DNA of 11,819 nt from Clostridia bacterium. GTDB lineage: Bacteria > Bacillota > Clostridia > UBA1381. The position numbers and the translations under genes were made by a program. Below are positions 1 through 6,747 of this stretch, piece after piece. Position 1 is the first letter of the stretch. Every line of letters begins with the position of its first letter. Location of the stretch: assembly GCA_017380475.1 (NCBI GenBank), contig JAFODX010000194.1, forward strand, positions 1 to 11,819, written 5' to 3'. The notes beneath the pieces were generated by a model, which was not told the DNA's origin, did no database searches, and worked only from the letters and a program-made list of their open reading frames with translations.

Positions 1-40
1 AACCGATGCGGAGGATCTTGTCTGCATCGGTTAAGTTTTT
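1..40 (+). terminator. Rho-independent terminator of an upstream gene
   Basis: A perfect 9-bp stem (1-9 AACCGATGC with 24-32 GCATCGGTT) encloses a 14-nt loop and is followed by AAG and five T's (36-40). The T run lies on the + strand side, so it should end a rightward transcript whose gene lies left of the window. The loop is longer than usual for a terminator. Confidence 0.75.
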
Positions 41-60
41 ATTCCTGACTTTATATGAAC

Positions 61-80
61 TGCCAATAAAAACATTGGCA
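61..80. repeat. Inverted repeat over a promoter -35 box
   Basis: TGCCAAT (61-67) and ATTGGCA (74-80) form a perfect 7-bp inverted repeat with a 6-nt A-rich spacer. No T run follows, so it is not a terminator. Its right arm contains the proposed -35 hexamer TTGGCA of the promoter for the gene at 147, a position where a bound repressor would block RNA polymerase. The operator role is inference. Confidence 0.45.
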
Positions 81-104
81 TCTAGATTATACAGTCTTTA
101 TAGT
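75..104 (+). promoter_or_regulatory. Putative sigma-A promoter of the 170-aa membrane protein gene
   Basis: TTGGCA (75-80) and TATAGT (99-104) are separated by 18 bases. This would start transcription near 111, about 36 bases before the ATG at 147. Both hexamers deviate from consensus, so the promoter is plausible rather than certain. Confidence 0.5.
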
Positions 105-146
105 AAGATTGTCGAATTTTGGCGAAGGGAATAGGAGGAAACACAT

Positions 147-659
147 ATGAAAAATGAAAAACTGCGGTTTATAGCCGCAATGACGCTTTTATTTATTGCC
201 TTGCCAACGGCGGCAAGTGCAAACATTGTCTGGCCGTCGCTATATATTGTGTCAGGGATGATGAAATGGTACATAATCCTTGCAGGACTTGTCATTGAAG
301 TGTTGTTTGTAAAATTCGTGCTTAAGCCGACTTGGGTAAAATCAATAGTAATGGCAGTAGGTATGAATGTTGCGTCTGCGGTGCTTGGTATGTTTTTTAT
401 TCCGTTTACGGGACTTGTTGCGGCACTTTTATACGGCTTAATGCCGTTTGCGGGCGGTACATTTGATTGGATAGTGTGGGGGATGTCTTACATTCTTGCA
501 GTGCTTTCAAATGTAGTGATTGAGGGGCTTTTCCTTAAGCTTGTATTTAAGCTTAAGTTTAAGAAGAATTTCAGGTGGATTCTTGTTGCAAATGCGTTGA
601 GTGTTATCCTTGCGATTTTAGTGCTTGGTTTTACGATGCGCGGTGTTATGGGTATCTGA
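147..659 (+). CDS. Membrane protein of unknown function with internal duplication
   Basis: I do not recognise this 170-residue protein. The ATG start is supported by AGGAGG at 133-138 with an 8-base spacer. Residues 1-26 look like a signal peptide or first membrane helix (basic MKNEKLR, a hydrophobic core, then ASA). After it come NIVWPSLYI and about four to five hydrophobic segments (roughly 41-60, 66-85, 88-105, 113-135, 144-165), so the protein should be integral to the cytoplasmic membrane. Two halves repeat with an exact 75-residue period: VIEVLFVKFVLK (49-60) matches VIEGLFLKLVFK (124-135), and NVAS (74-77) matches NALS (149-152). The repeated unit is therefore two helices joined by a basic loop. 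There is no catalytic motif or binding site I can name. It appears monocistronic, with its own promoter upstream and a promoter and convergent gene downstream. Transport, sensing or envelope roles are all possible. Confidence 0.85.
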   Translation: MKNEKLRFIAAMTLLFIALPTAASANIVWPSLYIVSGMMKWYIILAGLVIEVLFVKFVLKPTWVKSIVMAVGMNVASAVLGMFFIPFTGLVAALLYGLMPFAGGTFDWIVWGMSYILAVLSNVVIEGLFLKLVFKLKFKKNFRWILVANALSVILAILVLGFTMRGVMGI

Positions 660-688
660 TTGACACAAGGTTAAAACTGTGTTATACT
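660..688 (+). promoter_or_regulatory. Strong sigma-A-type promoter facing a convergent small gene
   Basis: TTGACA (660-665) and TATACT (683-688) are separated by exactly 17 bases, making this one of the closest matches to consensus in the window. It begins one base after the stop codon of the preceding gene. A transcript starting near 695 would immediately contain the stem-loop at 701-718, then run antisense through the leftward 61-codon gene, and could continue into mtnN at 988. I found no good -35/-10 pair closer to mtnN, so this may be the mtnN-luxS promoter with a leader of about 290 nt. Confidence 0.65.
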
Positions 689-696
689 GTGTATGT

Positions 697-718
697 ATAA
701 AACCCGAAATTACGGGTT
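697..718 (-). terminator. Terminator of the leftward 61-aa gene
   Basis: AACCCG (701-706) and CGGGTT (713-718) form a 6-bp stem with a 6-nt loop. Read leftwards the stem ends in CGGGTTTTAT, giving a short T run, and it lies only three bases past the stop codon of the minus-strand gene at 722-907. On the + strand the hairpin is followed by ATGTTATTG with no T run, so it should be a poor rightward terminator. The stem is short, so efficiency is uncertain. Confidence 0.6.
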
Positions 719-721
719 ATG

Positions 722-907
722 TTATTGCTCTTTGCGTGTTACCGGACGTTGTTGGAATTTCTGGATTTCCATATACGAATCCATTTTATAGTCGTTTTCT
801 GCAAGGGCAGGCATAAGACCTGTGGTTTCTGTGTTTGATACTACATCATCAACGATGTCTATTTCAAAGGTATCAAGGGCTTTATTGTTATCAATATGCT
901 TTTTCAT
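722..907 (-). CDS. Small acidic protein of unknown function, 61 aa
   Basis: This is the only leftward gene I accept. The ATG (complement of 905-907) is preceded on its own strand by GAGGAGG, with AGGAGG ending five bases before it, and the stop is followed almost at once by a terminator hairpin, so it is a complete transcription unit. The product is polar, about 20% Asp and Glu, with no signal peptide or membrane helix, so it is probably cytoplasmic and perhaps partly disordered. The middle reads NTETTGLMPALAENDYKMDS; a TGLMP core followed by an acidic, tyrosine-containing stretch reminds me of short uncharacterised proteins in Clostridia, but that is memory and not a family assignment. It is divergent from mtnN with 80 bases between start codons, and an opposing promoter lies just past its 3' end. 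No function can be given. Confidence 0.7.
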   Translation of the reverse strand: MKKHIDNNKALDTFEIDIVDDVVSNTETTGLMPALAENDYKMDSYMEIQKFQQRPVTRKEQ

Positions 908-939
908 AGTATCCTCCTCAAAAAAATTTTTGTAAAGGT

Positions 940-945
940 ATTATA
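940..945 (-). promoter_or_regulatory. Possible -10 box for the leftward 61-aa gene
   Basis: The complement of 940-945 reads TATAAT, 32 bases before the minus-strand ATG. No convincing -35 hexamer is seen 16 to 18 bases further upstream (the 17-base position reads GAATAT), so only the -10 is supported. Confidence 0.35.
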
Positions 946-987
946 TAAATAAATGACAGAAAATATTCACATAGAAAGGGATAAAAT

Positions 988-1680
988 ATGATAGGAATAA
1001 TAGGTGCAATGGCATCGGAAGTGGATGGTCTTAAAGCAAAAATGACCGATTGTAAAACTGAAACTGTATCGGGGGTTGAATTCTGTTCAGGTACAATAAA
1101 CAGGACGCAGACAGTTGTTGCACAGGCAGGTGTGGGCAAGGTTAACGCAGCAGTTACGGCACAGACGATGATTTTAAAATACGGTGTAGATGCGGTTATA
1201 AATATTGGTGTTGCAGGCGGAATTGAAGGCTCATTGAAAATTGGAGATATAGTGGTTGCAGACCGTGTTGTAGAACATGATATGGACACAACTGCAGTGG
1301 GAGATGAACCCGGTTTTATAACGGGAATTGACTGTGTGTATATGGATTGTGATGTGGCGATTTCTAACCGTATATATGAATGTGCAAAGCAGACGGGTAT
1401 ACATACGATCCGAGGAACAATTGCGTCGGGCGATATATTTGTTGCAGAGGACAGCGTTCGTAACAGAATATCAGAGCAGTTTAATGCGGCGGCCGCTGAA
1501 ATGGAGGGTGCGGCAATCGGACACGTATGTACGATGAATAATGTACCCTTTGCAGTTTTGCGTGCGATGAGCGATTGTGCAAATGATGACAGTCATGTTG
1601 ATTTCCCGACATTTGCTGCAGAGGCGGCAAAGAAATCTATCGAGATTATAACTTTATTTTTAGCGGAGGATGTTAAGTGA
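988..1680 (+). CDS. mtnN: 5'-methylthioadenosine/S-adenosylhomocysteine nucleosidase
   Basis: This cytoplasmic enzyme (MTAN, Pfs) hydrolyses the glycosidic bond of S-adenosylhomocysteine and 5'-methylthioadenosine, releasing adenine and S-ribosylhomocysteine or methylthioribose. The 230 residues match the usual family length. Visible signatures are the N-terminal IGIIGAM with Glu11 in the catalytic general-acid/base position, GVGKVNAA (48-55), NIGVAGG (72-78), the EMEG motif with Glu173 that contacts the ribose, and SD at 195-196 with Asp196 as the purine-protonating aspartate. The ATG at 988 is preceded by AAAGGG (975-980). Its stop overlaps the start of luxS, so the next enzyme in the pathway is made from the same message by coupled translation. 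Its promoter is unclear: either a weak one in the 80-base divergent gap or the strong one at 660-688. Confidence 0.95.
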   Translation: MIGIIGAMASEVDGLKAKMTDCKTETVSGVEFCSGTINRTQTVVAQAGVGKVNAAVTAQTMILKYGVDAVINIGVAGGIEGSLKIGDIVVADRVVEHDMDTTAVGDEPGFITGIDCVYMDCDVAISNRIYECAKQTGIHTIRGTIASGDIFVAEDSVRNRISEQFNAAAAEMEGAAIGHVCTMNNVPFAVLRAMSDCANDDSHVDFPTFAAEAAKKSIEIITLFLAEDVK

Positions 1681-2126
1681 TGCAAAGAATCAAATCATTT
1701 GAAGTTGACCATACAAAGCTTGAACCGGGCTTTTATATATCACGCATTGACGGTGATGTAGTTACTTACGATATGCGTTTTTGTAAGCCGAACACGGGTG
1801 TGCTTCTAGACCACGAAACAATGCATACCGCCGAGCATATGATAGCGACATATGCCAGAAACTCGGAGATTTCAGAGAGTGTTGTGTATTTCGGACCGAT
1901 GGGCTGTCAGACGGGATTTTATCTCCTTGTAAGAGATAACGTAAAGCCTGAAAAAGTGGTCGAGACTTTAAAAGATGTTTTAAAAAAGACAGTTGAGCAT
2001 ACAGGCGAGGTTTTCGGTGCAAGTGAAGTTGAGTGCGGAAACTACAGAACGCTAAACCTTGAAAAAGCTAAAACAGCGTGCGAGGGCTATATTAAAGTTT
2101 TAAAAGGTGTGGACGAATACAAATAA
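1680..2126 (+). CDS. luxS: S-ribosylhomocysteine lyase LuxS
   Basis: LuxS splits S-ribosylhomocysteine, made from the MtnN product line, into homocysteine and 4,5-dihydroxy-2,3-pentanedione, the precursor of the AI-2 signal. I start at ATG 1680, giving 148 aa and the N-terminus MQRIKSFEVDHTKL, which fits the family; an in-frame GTG at 1677 would add one residue. GGAGGA at 1665-1670 serves either. The metal site is HTAEH (His49, His53) plus Cys119 in VECGNY. Glu52 and Cys76 (in FGPMGCQTGFYL) are the expected catalytic residues. From memory many relatives carry His where this protein has Leu five residues after Cys119 (CGNYRTL); I do not think it is a metal ligand. The start overlaps the mtnN stop by one base (TGATG), so the two genes form a coupled operon ended by the terminator right after the stop. 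Confidence 0.96.
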   Translation: MQRIKSFEVDHTKLEPGFYISRIDGDVVTYDMRFCKPNTGVLLDHETMHTAEHMIATYARNSEISESVVYFGPMGCQTGFYLLVRDNVKPEKVVETLKDVLKKTVEHTGEVFGASEVECGNYRTLNLEKAKTACEGYIKVLKGVDEYK

Positions 2127-2155
2127 TGACGGGAACTTACCCGTCATATTTTTTT
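2126..2155 (+). terminator. Rho-independent terminator of mtnN-luxS
   Basis: ATGACGGG (2126-2133) pairs perfectly with CCCGTCAT (2140-2147) around a 6-nt loop. A long T run (2149-2155) follows, and the stem starts on the last base of the luxS stop codon. This is a strong, textbook-shaped terminator. Confidence 0.92.
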
Positions 2156-2156
2156 G

Positions 2157-2162
2157 TATAAT
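2157..2162 (+). promoter_or_regulatory. Possible -10 box of adhE
   Basis: A perfect TATAAT lies immediately after the luxS terminator T run, 51 bases before the adhE ATG. The matching -35 would fall inside the terminator hairpin, where no TTGACA-like hexamer is seen at 16 to 18 bases. The promoter is therefore only half supported. Confidence 0.35.
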
Positions 2163-2200
2163 CTGTTATAGATAAGTTCAAAATAGAAACAAACTGTAAT

Positions 2201-2205
2201 GGAGG
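2201..2205 (+). promoter_or_regulatory. Ribosome site that fixes the adhE start
   Basis: GGAGG lies 8 bases before ATG 2214. An in-frame ATG at 2199 runs straight into this GGAGG, so starting there would place the initiation codon on the ribosome site itself. The start is therefore 2214. Confidence 0.85.
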
Positions 2206-2213
2206 TAAAAAAC

Positions 2214-4805
2214 ATGGCGGAAAATAAAGGAGCAGATATAACTGCTACTATAGACAGATATGTAAAAAATGCGCAGAAAGCACTTGATGAGTTTATGGAT
2301 ATGACTCAGGAGGAGATAGACCGCATAGTAAAGGAAATGACACTTGCAGGACTTGAGAAGCATATGGAGCTTGCAAGGCTTGCAGTTGAGGAAACGGGAC
2401 GAGGGGTATATGAGGATAAAATAACAAAGAATATGTTTGCAACCGAGTATATCTACCATTCAATAAAGGACATAAAAACTGTTGGAGTAATAGACGAAAA
2501 TGAAATGGAGGACTATGAAATAATAGCTGAGCCTGTAGGAGTTATATGTGGCGTAACACCTGTAACAAATCCGACCTCGACAACACTTTTTAAAGCTCTT
2601 ATTTCAATCAAGTCACGTAACCCGATTATATTCGGATTTCATCCGTCGGCACAAAAGTGTTCGGTTGCGGCGGCGAAATGTGTTTACGATGCGGCATTAA
2701 AGGCAGGAGCCCCAAAACATTGTATTCAGTGGATAGAAGAGCCGTCAATAGAGGCAACGCACACGCTTATGAATCATCCGGGTGTAGCGACAGTTCTTGC
2801 AACGGGCGGCGGTTCTATGGTGCGTGCGGCATACTCTACAGGCAAACCTGCATTAGGCGTAGGACCGGGTAATGTGCCGTGTTATATCCATAAATCGTGC
2901 GACTTGAAACAGGCGGTAACAGACCTCATAATCTCAAAATCGTTTGATAACGGAATGATATGTGCATCCGAGCAGGCGGCAATAGTTGACAAGGAAATCT
3001 CGAAGGATTTTGAAAAACTGATGCAGGAGGGCGGATGCTATTTTGCAAAGCCTGACGAGGTGAAAATGTTGAGCGATTATTGTATCGACAGCAAAAAAGG
3101 AGCAGTAAATTCTGAAATAGTAGGACAGAGTGCAAAATGGATAGCAGACCGTGCAGGATTAAAAAATGTTCCTGAACACACAAAAATTCTTGTCTGCAAA
3201 ATTGATGGTGTTGGTGAGAAATATCCGCTATCCCGTGAAAAGCTGAGTCCTGTGCTTGGCTATATGATAGCCGATACAGTTGAAAAAGGTCTTGATTTTG
3301 CTGAAAAAACAGTAGAGTTTTTCGGTATGGGTCACAGTGCAGTTATCCATGCGACTGACGAAAAGGTAATAGACGAGTATTCACTGCGTATGAAAGCAAG
3401 CCGTGTTATAGTGAATTCTCCTGCATCACACGGTGCAATAGGTGATTTATATAATGCAAACACACCGTCGTTGACACTCGGTTGCGGAAGCTATGGCGGA
3501 AACAGTGTAAGTACAAACGTGTCTACTTTGAACCTCATAAATCAGAAACGTGTAGTTAAAAGGCGTATCAATATGCAGTGGTTCAAAATTCCAGAACGTA
3601 TTTATTTTGAATACGACTCGATTCAGTATCTTGAGAAAATGCCTGAAATTGAACGTGTGTTTATTGTTACCGACCCCGGAATGATGAAGCTTGGGTATGT
3701 TGACAAGATTCTGTATTACCTGCGTAAGCGTCAGGACAGGGTACGCATCGAGATATTTTCTGATGTTGAGCCTGACCCGTCGGTTGAAACTGTAAGGCAG
3801 GGTGCAAAGGAAATGGAGCATTTTAAGCCTGATTGTATTATAGCACTCGGCGGTGGAAGTGCAATGGATGCGGCAAAGGCGATGTGGCTTTTCTATGAAT
3901 ATCCTGACGTGGATTTCAAGGGACTGCATTTGAAATTCCTTGATATCAGAAAGAGAACGTTCAAGTTCCCCAAAATGGGTAAGCGTGCAAGGTTTGTCGC
4001 AATTCCGACAACATCGGGAACCGGCTCGGAGGTAACATCGTTTGCAGTTATATCGGATAAAAAGAATAATATGAAGTATCCGCTTGCCGATTATGAGCTT
4101 ACTCCCGATGTTGCGATAATTGACCCGCAGTTTGTAGTATCACTTCCGAAAGTGCCGACGGCAGATACCGGTCTTGACGTCCTCACGCACGCTATAGAAG
4201 CATATGTATCTGTTATGGCATCAGATTATACCGATGCACTTGCATTAAAGGCGTGCCAGCTTGTTTTTGAGTATCTGCCGAGAGCCTACAGAAACGGTGC
4301 AGAGGATTTGGAAGCAAGAGAAAAAATGCATAATGCAAGTTGTATAGCAGGTATGGCATTCACTAACGCATTTTTGGGTGTGAACCACTCAATTGCCCAT
4401 AAGATAGGCGGTGAATATCACATTACACACGGACGTGCAAATGCAGTTCTTTTACCGCATATTATTGATTATAACAGCTCTGCACCGACCAAAATGGTGT
4501 CGTGGCCGAAATATAAAAGTTTTATAGCAGATAAAAAGTATGCCGAGATAGCAAGGGCGTGCGGATTCTATTCGGGCGATGACACAAAAGCGGCGGTTAA
4601 AGCCCTTATTGATGCAGTTGAGAAGCTGAAAGAAGAATGTGATATGCCCAAAAACTTCAAAGAATGTGGCATTGACGAGAAAAAGTATATGGAAAAAGCA
4701 GGGAAGCTTGCAGTGCGTGCATTTGAGGACCAGTGCACAACCGCAAACCCAAGACTTCCGCTTATTGAAGAAATAGAGGAAATACTGATAAGAGCATATA
4801 AATAA
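2214..4805 (+). CDS. adhE: Bifunctional acetaldehyde-CoA/alcohol dehydrogenase
   Basis: AdhE reduces acetyl-CoA to acetaldehyde and then to ethanol with two NADH, a main route of NAD+ regeneration in fermenting anaerobes. From ATG 2214 the product has 863 residues, typical for the fused enzyme. The N-terminal half is the CoA-acylating aldehyde dehydrogenase, with the nucleophile Cys250 in [13 protein letters not shown] linker (around [12 protein letters not shown]) leads to the C-terminal iron-dependent alcohol dehydrogenase, with the nucleotide-binding GGGSAMD at 546-552, [12 protein letters not shown], and iron ligands Asp655, His659, His725 and His739. These sit at the positions expected from E. 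coli AdhE (Cys246, Asp653, His657, His723, His737). AdhE enzymes of this type form long helical filaments (spirosomes). It lies alone between two terminators. Clostridial adhE genes are often under the redox repressor Rex, but I found no convincing Rex site here. Confidence 0.97.
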   Translation: MAENKGADITATIDRYVKNAQKALDEFMDMTQEEIDRIVKEMTLAGLEKHMELARLAVEETGRGVYEDKITKNMFATEYIYHSIKDIKTVGVIDENEMEDYEIIAEPVGVICGVTPVTNPTSTTLFKALISIKSRNPIIFGFHPSAQKCSVAAAKCVYDAALKAGAPKHCIQWIEEPSIEATHTLMNHPGVATVLATGGGSMVRAAYSTGKPALGVGPGNVPCYIHKSCDLKQAVTDLIISKSFDNGMICASEQAAIVDKEISKDFEKLMQEGGCYFAKPDEVKMLSDYCIDSKKGAVNSEIVGQSAKWIADRAGLKNVPEHTKILVCKIDGVGEKYPLSREKLSPVLGYMIADTVEKGLDFAEKTVEFFGMGHSAVIHATDEKVIDEYSLRMKASRVIVNSPASHGAIGDLYNANTPSLTLGCGSYGGNSVSTNVSTLNLINQKRVVKRRINMQWFKIPERIYFEYDSIQYLEKMPEIERVFIVTDPGMMKLGYVDKILYYLRKRQDRVRIEIFSDVEPDPSVETVRQGAKEMEHFKPDCIIALGGGSAMDAAKAMWLFYEYPDVDFKGLHLKFLDIRKRTFKFPKMGKRARFVAIPTTSGTGSEVTSFAVISDKKNNMKYPLADYELTPDVAIIDPQFVVSLPKVPTADTGLDVLTHAIEAYVSVMASDYTDALALKACQLVFEYLPRAYRNGAEDLEAREKMHNASCIAGMAFTNAFLGVNHSIAHKIGGEYHITHGRANAVLLPHIIDYNSSAPTKMVSWPKYKSFIADKKYAEIARACGFYSGDDTKAAVKALIDAVEKLKEECDMPKNFKECGIDEKKYMEKAGKLAVRAFEDQCTTANPRLPLIEEIEEILIRAYK

Positions 4806-4808
4806 TTT

Positions 4809-4838
4809 AAAAGCCTGTCACAGTAATGACAGGCTTTT
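4809..4838 (+). terminator. Rho-independent terminator of adhE
   Basis: AAAAGCCTGTCA (4809-4820) pairs perfectly with TGACAGGCTTTT (4827-4838) around a 6-nt loop, starting four bases after the adhE stop. The A run on the left arm would give a T run on the other strand too, so it could work in both directions, though no leftward gene ends here. Confidence 0.9.
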
Positions 4839-4876
4839 ATAAAATTAAAAACATAGTGTTAAATTGTCAAAACCAC

Positions 4877-4894
4877 TTGAAATTTTTGAAATTT
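4877..4894. repeat. Perfect 9-bp tandem repeat inside the promoter
   Basis: TTGAAATTT occurs twice head to tail (4877-4885 and 4886-4894). The pair is bracketed by CCAC (4873-4876) and GTGG (4895-4898), which are complementary. The first copy supplies the -35 hexamer and the second fills the spacer. It could be a binding site for a regulator; no known operator is recognised. Confidence 0.5.
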
Positions 4895-4904
4895 GTGGTA
4901 TAAT
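4877..4904 (+). promoter_or_regulatory. Sigma-A promoter with extended -10, for the transporter-hydG operon
   Basis: TTGAAA (4877-4882) and a perfect TATAAT (4899-4904) are 16 bases apart. TG at 4896-4897 adds an extended -10 (TGnTATAAT). Transcription would start near 4911, about 50 bases before ATG 4963. No other strong promoter or terminator is seen until 11672, so this probably drives all six genes downstream. Confidence 0.75.
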
Positions 4905-4952
4905 AAATAATGAGGCAATTTGGCTTTAAATTTACAAATGAACAAGAGTTAT

Positions 4953-4959
4953 GGAGGGG
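4953..4959 (+). promoter_or_regulatory. Ribosome site that fixes the transporter start
   Basis: GGAGGGG lies 3 bases before ATG 4963 counted from its last G, or 5 from the GGAGG core. The in-frame ATG at 4951 overlaps this site and cannot be the start served by it. The start is taken as 4963. Confidence 0.75.
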
Positions 4960-4962
4960 CAT

Positions 4963-6726
4963 ATGGATATTTTCAGCATTTTAGGTCTTATAGGCGGTCT
5001 TGCACTTTTTCTTTACGGTATGGAGCTTATGGGCGACAGCCTTAAAAAGCTTGCAGGCGGTAAGCTTGAGTCAATTCTTGCGAAACTCACATCTAACAGG
5101 TTTAAAGGATTTTTACTTGGTTTTATTGTAACAGCAATTATACAGTCATCATCTGCGACAACTGTTATGCTTGTCGGATTTGTTAACTCGGGTATAATGA
5201 AGCTCGGTCAGACAATAAGTATAATTATGGGCGCTAATATCGGTACAACCGTTACAGCGTGGCTTTTGAGTACTGCTGACATCGGCGAGGGTGCGTCAAC
5301 CGTTATGAAACTCTTTAAACCCACTTCATTTACACCGATTCTTGCAGGCATAGGTCTTTTAATGACTATGATGTCAAAGAAGGACAAAAACAAAACTACA
5401 GGCTCGATGCTTATAGGTTTTGCAATTCTTATGTTTGGTATGGACGCAATGAGCGGTGCCGTTGAAGGACTTAAAGACAATCAGACTTTTACAAATATCC
5501 TTACGATGTTCTCTAATAACCCGATAATGGGTATAGTTGTCGGAATGATATTTACAGCAATAATTCAGTCATCATCAGCATCTGTCGGCGTTTTGCAGGC
5601 ATTGTCACTGACTTGTATTATTCCGTATTCAACGGCAATCCCTGTTATACTCGGTCAGAATATCGGTACGACGATAACCCCGATTATATCATCAATCAGC
5701 GGTAACACAGAATCACGTCGTGTTGCTATGTCATGTCTGTATATAAAAATGATTGGCGTTATAGTTGTTTGTGCAGTGTTCTATCTTCTGAATTACTTTA
5801 TAGGCTTTGATTTTATGTCACAGCGTGCAACGGCAATGAATATAGCTATTGTTCATACACTGTTTAATATTTTCTCGACAGTAATTCTTCTTCCGTTCTG
5901 TTCATGGATTGAAAAACTTGCTGTTAAAACAATTAAAAGCAAAGAAAAAGAGCATAAAACAGATATATTTGATACACTTGATGAAAGATTCCTTACTGTT
6001 CCTGCATTCGCTGTTGAGAAGTGTAAGGATCTTGTCGGAAACATGGCAATGCTTTCAATTGAAGCGTATAACGAGGCAATAGGTCTTATCGGGAACTTTG
6101 ACGCTGATAAATTCCGTGAAATTGAAGAAATTGAAGGAAGCGTGGACAAGTACGAGGATAAGACAAGCACATACCTTGTAAAGATTGCTGCGAATCAGGT
6201 ATCAGCACAGGAGAGTAAGGTTGTTACTGAATTATTGCATTGTATAGGTGATATAGAAAGAATTTCAGACCACGCATTGAGCATTGCGAAGGCAGGAAAA
6301 GAGATAGACGATAAGAATCTGGAATTCTCATCGCAGGCAAAAGAGGATATATCAATTATCACTGCTGCAGTTACTGAAATTCTTGATATGACGTCAAACG
6401 CACTTATTAAGAACGATACTGAGCTTGCAAAGCGTGTTGAACCGCTTGAACAGGTTGTAGACAGACTTAAGAGAAAGATCAAACGTGGTCATATTTCAAG
6501 ACTTCGTCAGGGTGACTGTACAATGGAGCTTGGTTTTATCCTTTCCGACCTTTTAACAAACCTGGGAAGAATTTCAGACCACTGTTCAAATATTGCGGCG
6601 TGTCTTATCGAAATGTCGCACGATTCACTTGAAACACACGAATATCTCAATAACCTTAAATCAGGTGCTGTTGAAGAGTTCAGCAAAATGTATGAGGAAT
6701 ATAAAGCTAAATACTATATTGCCTGA
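4963..6726 (+). CDS. Na/phosphate cotransporter family protein with PhoU-like domain
   Basis: This 587-residue inner-membrane protein belongs to the Na+/Pi cotransporter (NptA/YjbB-like) family, expected to move inorganic phosphate with sodium. The membrane part (about 1-320) holds the two inverted-repeat halves typical of the family. QSSSAT (61-66) with GANIGTT (90-96) is echoed by QSSSAS (202-207) with GQNIGTT (231-237). The cytoplasmic C-terminus (about 340-587) is helical and PhoU-like, with the paired motifs IERISDHALSIA (431-442) and LGRISDHCSNIA (534-545). In PhoU proteins related E/DxxxD motifs bind metal clusters and modulate phosphate uptake. All family signatures are intact. It leads the operon, and hydG follows after 21 bases. 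Transport direction and exact substrate cannot be read from sequence; some relatives export phosphate. Confidence 0.93.
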   Translation: MDIFSILGLIGGLALFLYGMELMGDSLKKLAGGKLESILAKLTSNRFKGFLLGFIVTAIIQSSSATTVMLVGFVNSGIMKLGQTISIIMGANIGTTVTAWLLSTADIGEGASTVMKLFKPTSFTPILAGIGLLMTMMSKKDKNKTTGSMLIGFAILMFGMDAMSGAVEGLKDNQTFTNILTMFSNNPIMGIVVGMIFTAIIQSSSASVGVLQALSLTCIIPYSTAIPVILGQNIGTTITPIISSISGNTESRRVAMSCLYIKMIGVIVVCAVFYLLNYFIGFDFMSQRATAMNIAIVHTLFNIFSTVILLPFCSWIEKLAVKTIKSKEKEHKTDIFDTLDERFLTVPAFAVEKCKDLVGNMAMLSIEAYNEAIGLIGNFDADKFREIEEIEGSVDKYEDKTSTYLVKIAANQVSAQESKVVTELLHCIGDIERISDHALSIAKAGKEIDDKNLEFSSQAKEDISIITAAVTEILDMTSNALIKNDTELAKRVEPLEQVVDRLKRKIKRGHISRLRQGDCTMELGFILSDLLTNLGRISDHCSNIAACLIEMSHDSLETHEYLNNLKSGAVEEFSKMYEEYKAKYYIA

Positions 6727-6747
6727 TACTGAAAGGGATGAAAAAAC

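Noticed and set aside
534-557. Perfect 9-bp inverted repeat CTTAAGCTT/AAGCTTAAG with a 6-nt loop inside the 170-aa protein gene
   Set aside because: It falls in codons for alternating Leu, Lys, Phe and Val (LKLVFKLK), whose repeated AAG/CTT use creates the symmetry. There is no T run, so I do not call a terminator or operator.
695-987. Possible SAM/SAH riboswitch leader before mtnN-luxS
   Set aside because: Apart from the short 701-718 hairpin the stretch is the coding region of the opposite-strand gene. No conserved riboswitch core or expression-platform hairpin with T run precedes mtnN.
2163-2180. Possible Rex redox-repressor site before adhE around CTGTTATAGATAAG
   Set aside because: Only one half resembles TTGTTA, and the other half does not give TAACAA. 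It is too weak to call.
3447-3929. 160-codon open frame on the minus strand inside adhE
   Set aside because: It lies wholly opposite the well-supported adhE frame and shows no family features. It is an antisense shadow.
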